DNA of 11,091 bases from Syntrophomonas sp. UBA5432 (GTDB lineage Bacteria; Bacillota; Syntrophomonadia; Syntrophomonadales; Syntrophomonadaceae): positions 10,034 through 21,124 of the forward strand of contig DIRQ01000083.1 of assembly GCA_002424365.1 (NCBI GenBank). Reading direction: 5' to 3'. The number at the start of each line of letters is the position of its first letter. Position 1 is the stretch's first letter. This document shows positions 6,124 to 11,091 of this stretch, piece by piece. Under the pieces are notes generated by a model, which did no database searches, was not told the DNA's origin, and was given only the letters and a program-made list of their open reading frames with translations. The position numbers were made by a program, and so were the translations under genes.

Positions 6124-6618
6124 ATGAAGATAAGAAATTTAAAAAACTTGCCAGTCTTTGACCGGGATAGTGCTCAGGTTATTGGACGGGTAGAAAAAGC
6201 GGTAGTTGGTGATGATTTTCGACTGGCTTATTTGGTTATTGAAATGACTAAAGGTGATGGTGGCCCGGGCATGGTAGTTCGTCAGGATATAGAAATAGGT
6301 GAAGAATCAGTCACTATCAACAGCCCCGCCAGTATTAAATCTTATGCTGCCGGGGAAGAATTATCTGTATATCAGAAAAAAATCGGCGATACTGTTTTCG
6401 ACCGGGAGGGAAAAGAACTAGGTGCAATAAGTGATTTTATCCTTTCCCGGGATAGTATGAAGGTTTGGGGAGTAGAAATATCCTCAGGTGCTATTAAGGA
6501 TATACTACATGGACGAGAGGGGGTTCCTCTGGAACAGATAAACTGGAGGAATCGGGAGAGTGCAGTGTTGTCTGATGAAGGGAGAAATGATGATGATTAT
6601 CAGGTGTCCGGTGTGTAA
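6124..6618 (+). CDS. PRC-barrel domain protein (164 aa)
   Basis: The protein has two PRC-barrel-like halves: residues about 1-75 (MKIRNLKNLPVFDRDSAQVI, LAYLVIEM) and about 83-155 (GDTVFDREGKELGAISDFIL, VWGVEISSG, REGVPLEQI). There is no signal peptide or membrane helix, so it is probably cytoplasmic and probably a binding module. The frame stays open upstream to a TTG at 6052 inside a hairpin, but ATG 6124 gives the natural family N-terminus. GGTGGG at 6105-6110 is a distant ribosome binding site (13 bases), and an in-frame GTG at 6106 is an alternative start. The end overlaps the zinc-ribbon gene by 26 bases in another frame, so the two are likely translationally coupled. Its partner or substrate is unknown. 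It may be functionally linked to the larger PRC-barrel protein at 620. Confidence 0.82.
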   Translation: MKIRNLKNLPVFDRDSAQVIGRVEKAVVGDDFRLAYLVIEMTKGDGGPGMVVRQDIEIGEESVTINSPASIKSYAAGEELSVYQKKIGDTVFDREGKELGAISDFILSRDSMKVWGVEISSGAIKDILHGREGVPLEQINWRNRESAVLSDEGRNDDDYQVSGV

Positions 6619-6769
6619 TGGCATGCAGATTGGGAAAGTGGGTAATGAACAGTATTATTGCTGGAACTGTTTCCTGGAGTTTAATTTTAACAAAGGTCGC
6701 CTAAACCTCTACGAAGTTGCCGAAGACGGTACCCTGGTCTCTATGGATAAATCCTCAGAGTTATTATGA
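6593..6769 (+). CDS. Small zinc-ribbon protein (58 aa)
   Basis: The product carries four cysteines as C-x2-C-x14-C-x2-C (CPVC ... CWNC) in its first half, the layout of a zinc ribbon. A short tail follows (LEFNFNKGRLNLYEVAEDGT). The start is uncertain among three consecutive ATGs at 6587, 6590 and 6593. AAGGGAG (6578-6584) is best placed, 8 bases away, for 6593, which also gives the compact N-terminus MIIRCPVC. Longer versions from 6560 or 6575 seem unlikely. It overlaps the end of the PRC-barrel gene by 26 bases, so coupling is likely. It could bind nucleic acid or protein; nothing in the sequence decides this. Zinc binding is inferred from the cysteines. The YtxH-like gene follows after 161 bases. 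Confidence 0.78.
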   Translation: MIIRCPVCNGMQIGKVGNEQYYCWNCFLEFNFNKGRLNLYEVAEDGTLVSMDKSSELL

Positions 6770-6930
6770 GTAAGAAGTAAGAAGTAAAAAATCAGAAGTA
6801 AAGTGTCGGGAATAGGGTAGGTACAAAAGCAAAAGCCAGGTACCGGGAGGGAGTAGTATAGCAGAGGTCAACAACAGGCAAAATTTATTAAAAGCAACGT
6901 CCCCGTGATATGTGAAGGGAGGTGAGTTAA
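6770..6930. other. 161-base spacer with short GTAAGAA tandem repeats
   Basis: Directly after the zinc-ribbon stop, GTAAGAA occurs twice in tandem (6770-6783), followed by looser copies to about 6802 (GAAGTAAA). The rest is purine-rich and holds no reading frame with a good start. I found no convincing terminator or promoter in it. Confidence 0.5.
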
Positions 6931-7116
6931 GTGAGGGCACATAGTTTAATTATTGGGGCTATAGTCGGAGGAGCTGCCGTATATTTTTATTTGAATCATC
7001 AAAGCGATATTAAACGTAGTAGCTATCAGGTTAAGGCTAGATATAACAAGGCCAAGGATATAGTTAACGATGTGGAAGATGAATTAGGTGACATCATTGG
7101 AAAGCAGGAGTCTTAA
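6931..7116 (+). CDS. YtxH-like single-pass membrane protein (61 aa)
   Basis: The 61-residue product starts MRAHSLIIGAIVGGAAVYFY, one hydrophobic, glycine/alanine-rich helix at about residues 5-21. A charged, probably helical tail follows (YQVKARYNKAKDIVNDVEDELGDIIGK). This matches the general build of YtxH-domain proteins: a short Gly-rich membrane anchor with a Lys/Asp/Glu-rich cytoplasmic helix. The GTG start is favoured by GGGAGGTGA (6917-6925), about 6 bases upstream. The stop TAA (7114-7116) shares one base with the ATG of the transporter gene, so translation is likely coupled. It may assist or regulate that membrane protein, which is inference. YtxH assignment is by composition rather than by diagnostic residues. 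Confidence 0.75.
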   Translation: MRAHSLIIGAIVGGAAVYFYLNHQSDIKRSSYQVKARYNKAKDIVNDVEDELGDIIGKQES

Positions 7117-8135
7117 TGCAGGTAAATTCCCGCAAATTATCTCATTATATAATCTTTTTCCTGGCAGTCATCATCAGTATCTATTTTCTTTATCTAGTCA
7201 GGGAAGTGTTACTCACCTTCTTTCTAGGCGCTCTGTTAGCTTACCTGCTTTTTCGCCCGGTATCCTATATAGAAAAAAAAGGCTTGAAAAGAATATGGGC
7301 TATCATCCTTCTTTACCTGGGAGTAGCCGCTATATTTACTATAATATTGGTCCTGGCTATTCCTGGGATTGTAAAAGAGCTGAATGGATTGGCTCAACTA
7401 TACCCCCACTACGTGGGGCAGGCTCAAGAAATGGCGGGCAAAATTGATCAGATGAATGCCCCGGAACAGTTAAACCAGGTAATTAATAAAAATGTAGGTA
7501 AAGTAGAATCCTACATTTACAAGGTTTTAAACGGCTTTTTAAGTGGTTTTTATAATTTCTTAGGTAAAATATTAGCCCTGATTTTTTCTCCCATTCTAGC
7601 TTTTTATATTATGAACGACTGGGAAAAAATCCGGGATGCCTTCCTAAACTTCTTTTCTCCCCGGGCTCGCAATGAGATTACCATGATAAGCCGGCAAATC
7701 GACAATGTACTCATCGAGTTTATTAAAGGACACCTGATGGTAGCTGTTTTTGTTGGTTCTGGAATAGGTATATCTGCTGCTCTGATTGGGGTAAAGTTTC
7801 CCTTGCTTATAGGCATCTTGTCCGGAGTAACTAATCTGGTTCCTTACTTTGGACCTATTTTAGGTGGTATCCCGGCTATTGCCCTGGCAGCCTCGGAATC
7901 TTTGCGCTTGGCTCTGTATATGACTATAGCCATAGTGGTGATTCAGCAACTGGAAAGTAATTTAATTACCCCTAAAATAATCGGTGATAAACTAGGCCTG
8001 CATCCACTGGTGATAGTCTTTGCCCTACTAGCGGGGGGAGAACTAATGGGAATATGGGGTATGCTTTTTGCTGTACCAATTACCGCAGTTTTAAAGGTTA
8101 TTGTCGGATGGAGTTATTTAAAACTAGTGGAATGA
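7116..8135 (+). CDS. AI-2E family transporter (YrrI-like)
   Basis: A 339-residue polytopic membrane protein of the AI-2E/UPF0118 family. Hydrophobic segments: paired helices at about 11-48, 60-82 and about 148-165, then a cluster at about 208-235, 240-260, 266-278 and 296-330. Family signatures are the NLVPYFGPILGGIPA segment (240-254) and, near the end, QQLESNLITPKIIGDKLGLH (277-296) plus GIWGMLFAVPI (312-322). Some members export autoinducer-2; others move ions such as Na+/H+, so the substrate is open. AGGAG (7106-7110) precedes the ATG by 5 bases, inside the YtxH-like gene. A family member, yrrI, lies near alaS in Bacillus subtilis, so the neighbourhood is conserved. Full-length with no visible defect. 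No clear terminator follows it. Confidence 0.9.
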   Translation: MQVNSRKLSHYIIFFLAVIISIYFLYLVREVLLTFFLGALLAYLLFRPVSYIEKKGLKRIWAIILLYLGVAAIFTIILVLAIPGIVKELNGLAQLYPHYVGQAQEMAGKIDQMNAPEQLNQVINKNVGKVESYIYKVLNGFLSGFYNFLGKILALIFSPILAFYIMNDWEKIRDAFLNFFSPRARNEITMISRQIDNVLIEFIKGHLMVAVFVGSGIGISAALIGVKFPLLIGILSGVTNLVPYFGPILGGIPAIALAASESLRLALYMTIAIVVIQQLESNLITPKIIGDKLGLHPLVIVFALLAGGELMGIWGMLFAVPITAVLKVIVGWSYLKLVE

Positions 8136-8158
8136 CGAACTAGCACAGAAGAGCTTTA

Positions 8159-8187
8159 TTGACAGAGCCCCTTTTATGCAAGAAAAT
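8159..8187 (+). promoter_or_regulatory. Possible alaS promoter
   Basis: A perfect TTGACA -35 (8159-8164) is followed after 17 bases by GAAAAT (8182-8187), four of six matches to TATAAT. Use of this promoter would give a leader of about 215 bases before the alaS GTG. The weak -10 limits confidence. Confidence 0.35.
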
Positions 8188-8203
8188 AGATAAGGGGAAA
8201 ATC

Positions 8204-8231
8204 AAAAATAGGCGCTAATAACAAAAGTGTC
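8204..8231 (+). repeat. Dispersed 28-base element, copy 2 (upstream of alaS)
   Basis: Matches 4715-4742 at 23 of 28 bases in the same orientation. It ends 178 bases before the alaS start, close to the 187-base distance of copy 1 from mnmA, and lies just downstream of the possible alaS promoter. Confidence 0.55.
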
Positions 8232-8332
8232 ACAATTAATGTTGTTGCGCCTAATTATATTTATTACTTTTTTAGAATTAATTCTTTAATTCAAAATTAA
8301 TTTCAGTGTTCTTCATAGTTATCCCCCTGCGG

Positions 8333-8384
8333 AGACACGGATGTACCTATCGGTACAATTTAGGTAGCAGTGTATTCAGTGTCT
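8333..8384 (+). promoter_or_regulatory. Alternative hairpins in the alaS leader
   Basis: TGTACC (8342-8347) pairs perfectly with GGTACA (8352-8357) around TATC. The overlapping TACCTA (8344-8349) instead pairs perfectly with TAGGTA (8361-8366). The two stems exclude each other. An outer pair AGACAC (8333-8338) / GTGTCT (8379-8384) could close either. The structure ends 12 bases before the AGGAGG of alaS. Stems are short, so function is uncertain. Confidence 0.35.
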
Positions 8385-8409
8385 AATCATAAAAAGAGGA
8401 GGCCAGGTC

Positions 8410-11046
8410 GTGTGGACAAGCGATAAAATCAGGAGCACGTTTTTAAAATATTTTTCCGATAAAAATCATACCGTTGTTGAGAGTTCGTCCCTGGTACCGA
8501 TAAATGATCCCACTTTGTTATTTACTAATGCGGGCATGAACCAGTTTAAGGATGTTTTTTTGGGTATTGACCGGCGTAATTATAGCCGGGCTACTACCTC
8601 TCAGAAATGCGTACGCGCTGGAGGTAAACATAACGATTTAGATACGGTAGGCAGGACTGCCAGACATCATACCTTTTTTGAGATGCTTGGTAATTTTTCG
8701 TTTGGAGATTATTTTAAGCGTGACGCTATTCAATATGCCTGGGAATTCTTGACCGAAGTTGTAGCTCTGCCAAAAAACAGGTTATGGGTTACTATTTACC
8801 TGGACGATGATGAAGCACTTAAGCTATGGCAGGAGACTACTGATGTAAATCCAGCGCGTATCCTTAAGATGGATGAAAAGGATAACTTTTGGAGCATGGG
8901 TGATACCGGCCCCTGTGGCCCTTGTAGTGAAGTCCATTACGACCGAGGAGAGGAACATGCCTGTGGCCCGCAGTGTGCGTTGGGGGTGTGTGATTGTGAC
9001 CGCTGGTTGGAGGTCTGGAATCTGGTTTTCATGCAGTATAACCGGGATGAAAATGGAGTTCTTACTCCCTTGCCCCGGCCAAGCATTGACACCGGCATGG
9101 GGCTGGAAAGGCTGGCTTCACTCCTACAAGGTGTAGATAGCAATTTTGATACTGACCTTTTTATCCCTCTAATAAAAGAAATTGAGAAACTAAGTGACCA
9201 AAGATACCACCAGGGCGAGAAGGGCTTCCCCTTTCGGGTTATTGCTGACCATAGCCGTACCTGCACATTTCTAATAGCGGATGGGGTTTTACCGGGTAAT
9301 GACGGCCGGGGTTACGTTCTGCGCCGTATACTTCGGCGGGCCTTACGTTTTGGGCGCCTTCTGGGAATTAACGAAGCCTTCCTATATAAAAACGTAGATG
9401 TGGTATGTTCCATAATGGGCAAAGCCTACCCAGAACTGGTGGAAAAATCAGACTTTATAAAAGAAGTAATTAAAATGGAAGAAGAACGTTTCCTGCTCAC
9501 CCTAAATGAAGGTTTAAAAAAGGTAGAGGATATTCTAACCCAGGTCCGAGAGCAGGGAATAACTGAAATAGGTGGAGAAGACGCTTTTATGTTGTACGAT
9601 ACCTACGGGTTCCCCCTGGATTTGACCGAAGATGTGGCCGAGGAAAATGGATTTACTGTAGATAAAGATGGCTTTAACCGTATGATGGAAGAACAACGGC
9701 AACGTGCCCGAGAGGCGGGTAAGGGTGAAAATGCTTTTACCCGTGATATCATAATTGCTGAATTATTAAAAGATATTAAACCTACGTATTTTAGTGGTTA
9801 TGAAAAATTAAAAGATACTGCCGCTCTGCAGGCCATAATTAAGAACGATAAACTACATAAAACCGCAGCTAACCAAGAAGTACTGCTGGTAACCGCCAGG
9901 ACCCCGTTCTATGCTGAAAGCGGGGGACAGGTGGCTGATAGCGGTATTATAACCGGGAAATCCGGTAAAATGCAGGTTACCAATGTGCAAAAAAAATCTT
10001 CCTGGATTATCCATCAGGGTATTTTGGAGGGTAGTTTTAAGGTGGGTGAAAGACTGCAACTGGAAGTAAACCAGGAGCAGAGAATAGAAACCGCACGCAA
10101 TCATACGGCTACTCACCTGTTACACCGGGCCCTACGTCAGGTATTGGGTGAACATGCCCGGCAGAAAGGTTCCCTGGTGGAGCCTTCCCGTTTACGCTTT
10201 GACTTTTCTCACTTGGCTTCTCTGGATGAAGCCCAGTTAACAGCTATAGAAAACATCGTCAATCGGGCTATTTGGAGTATGTACCAGGTGGATACCACAG
10301 TAACTGATATTACTCAGGCCCGACAAATGGGGGCTATCGCCCTTTTCGGCGAAAAATACGGGGATGAAGTCCGGGTGGTACAGGTAGAGGATTTTAGTCA
10401 GGAACTATGCGGGGGGACCCATGTTAAAAACACCGGTCAAATTGGACTATTTAAGATAATAAGCGAAGGTAGTATAGGCTCTGGTCTGCGTAGGATTGAA
10501 GCTCTAACTGGCAGCTATGCTTTGGATTATCTAAACCAAGCCGAGAACGAGCTGAAATCTATAGCTATGGCTATTAAAACCTCTCCTGGCAATCTAAGCC
10601 ACAAAGTGGAAAGCCTAAATCATAGTTTAAAAGAAAAAGATAAGGAAATAGAGATTCTCAAAGGCCGTTTGTCATGTGCTGCCAGCGGCAATTTATTAGA
10701 AAAAGCCTCTCAAATAAATGGAGCTCAGATTTTAGTTGAAATACTTGAAGGTGTCGATGCCAATTCCCTGCGTCAGAATGCAGAGATGCTGCGGGATAAG
10801 CTGGGGACCTCAGTGGTAATGTTGGCTTCGGTAATAGAAGATAAGGTTTCCCTGGTTTGCTTTGTTAGTAAAGACCTTACCGCTAAAGGATTTCATGCTG
10901 GTAAAATAGTTGGTGCAGCTGCTAAGATTGCCGGTGGCGGGGGTGGCGGACGCCCAGACATGGCTCAGGCCGGAGCTAGAGATGCTAGTAAAATAGAGGA
11001 AGCTATGGCTGTTGCTCGTCAAATAATTGAAAAAAGCTTTTCATAA
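8410..11046 (+). CDS. alaS: Alanine--tRNA ligase (AlaRS), full length
   Basis: This cytoplasmic class II synthetase charges tRNA-Ala and edits mischarged Ser/Gly. The 878 residues match the usual bacterial length. Domains in order: catalytic core (about 1-240) with LLFTNAGMNQFKD (37-48), RAGGKHNDLDTVG (69-81), HHTFFEMLGNFSFGDYF (86-102) and DTGMGLERL (227-235); tRNA-recognition helices with GYVLRRILRRA (301-311); editing domain with the zinc-site motifs HTATH (565-569) and CGGTH (667-671); short coiled coil (about 730-755); and C-terminal DHHA1 domain with GGGGGGRPDMAQAG (842-855). A cysteine cluster at 185-196 (CGPQC ... CDC) is a common insert in clostridial enzymes. The start is GTG 8410, 7 bases after AGGAGG (8397-8402), giving the normal N-terminus. 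It is intact, with no sign of transfer. The flanking AI-2E transporter gene agrees with conserved synteny. Confidence 0.98.
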   Translation: MWTSDKIRSTFLKYFSDKNHTVVESSSLVPINDPTLLFTNAGMNQFKDVFLGIDRRNYSRATTSQKCVRAGGKHNDLDTVGRTARHHTFFEMLGNFSFGDYFKRDAIQYAWEFLTEVVALPKNRLWVTIYLDDDEALKLWQETTDVNPARILKMDEKDNFWSMGDTGPCGPCSEVHYDRGEEHACGPQCALGVCDCDRWLEVWNLVFMQYNRDENGVLTPLPRPSIDTGMGLERLASLLQGVDSNFDTDLFIPLIKEIEKLSDQRYHQGEKGFPFRVIADHSRTCTFLIADGVLPGNDGRGYVLRRILRRALRFGRLLGINEAFLYKNVDVVCSIMGKAYPELVEKSDFIKEVIKMEEERFLLTLNEGLKKVEDILTQVREQGITEIGGEDAFMLYDTYGFPLDLTEDVAEENGFTVDKDGFNRMMEEQRQRAREAGKGENAFTRDIIIAELLKDIKPTYFSGYEKLKDTAALQAIIKNDKLHKTAANQEVLLVTARTPFYAESGGQVADSGIITGKSGKMQVTNVQKKSSWIIHQGILEGSFKVGERLQLEVNQEQRIETARNHTATHLLHRALRQVLGEHARQKGSLVEPSRLRFDFSHLASLDEAQLTAIENIVNRAIWSMYQVDTTVTDITQARQMGAIALFGEKYGDEVRVVQVEDFSQELCGGTHVKNTGQIGLFKIISEGSIGSGLRRIEALTGSYALDYLNQAENELKSIAMAIKTSPGNLSHKVESLNHSLKEKDKEIEILKGRLSCAASGNLLEKASQINGAQILVEILEGVDANSLRQNAEMLRDKLGTSVVMLASVIEDKVSLVCFVSKDLTAKGFHAGKIVGAAAKIAGGGGGGRPDMAQAGARDASKIEEAMAVARQIIEKSFS

Positions 11047-11091
11047 AGACCAGAAACTAGTACTATCATAAGTAACAGAAAAATTTTAATT

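Larger units (their letters stand above)
8136..8409. other. 274-base spacer and leader before alaS
   Basis: It holds no gene. It contains a perfect TTGACA (8159-8164), the second copy of the dispersed element (8204-8231), a 12-base palindrome AGAATTAATTCT (8274-8285), and the alternative hairpins at 8333-8384. I looked for the T-box signature (GGNACCGCG-like) and a T-box terminator and found neither, although aminoacyl-tRNA synthetase genes in this phylum often have one. Confidence 0.6.

Noticed and set aside
6770..6802. CRISPR-like or functional repeat at GTAAGAA units
   Set aside because: Short, imperfect purine-rich microsatellite without spacers or symmetry.
8310..8410. T-box riboswitch for alaS
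   Set aside because: No GGNACCGCG-type T-box sequence, no antiterminator/terminator pair and no T-tract are present.

Overview
The window looks like the chromosome of an anaerobic low-GC Firmicute (class Clostridia). A Syntrophomonas-like relative is my best guess, from protein flavour and gene order only. Supporting signs are strong AGGAGG-type ribosome binding sites, frequent GTG starts (mnmA, the YtxH-like gene, alaS), AT-rich spacers, and a gene order matching the rarA - (cymR - desulfurase) - mnmA - ... - AI-2E transporter - alaS neighbourhood known from Bacillus and many Clostridia. It is ordinary core chromosome. I found no prophage, transposase, CRISPR array, rRNA or tRNA gene.

Left part (1-2581, + strand): three closely spaced genes read as one operon. 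The first is a 5'-truncated, unrecognised protein whose visible N-terminal part is an in-frame tandem repeat (Val-Glu-Gln / Val-Glu-Lys). The second is a double PRC-barrel protein. The third is a membrane-anchored, VanW-like, G5-ending surface protein with a degenerate VanW core. From 2650 a new transcription unit is likely: an unlisted 34-residue membrane miniprotein followed by thioredoxin (trxA). It ends in a strong hairpin terminator shared with the convergent rarA gene, whose stop codon lies in the hairpin loop.

Middle (3195-4929): rarA, on the minus strand, has a recognisable promoter overlapped by a perfect inverted repeat. A 403-base gene-free gap separates it from the divergent mnmA. 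In relatives this is where the cysteine regulator and the cysteine desulfurase usually sit; here the gap holds only small repeats.

Right part (4930-11046, + strand): mnmA (tRNA 2-thiouridylase, with a shortened segment after the PP-loop), a hairpin flanked by direct repeats, then a second PRC-barrel protein overlapping a small zinc-ribbon protein. These are followed by a YtxH-like membrane miniprotein whose stop overlaps the start of an AI-2E family transporter, and after a 274-base leader region by full-length alaS. The leader has no T-box motif but can form two mutually exclusive hairpins.

The themes are tRNA function (mnmA, alaS), redox and DNA maintenance (trxA, rarA), and envelope-associated small or PRC-barrel proteins of unknown role. 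The best leads are the hidden miniprotein beside trxA, the decayed VanW domain, the operator-like palindrome at rarA, the missing desulfurase beside mnmA, the related 28-base elements upstream of both mnmA and alaS, and the alternative hairpins before alaS.
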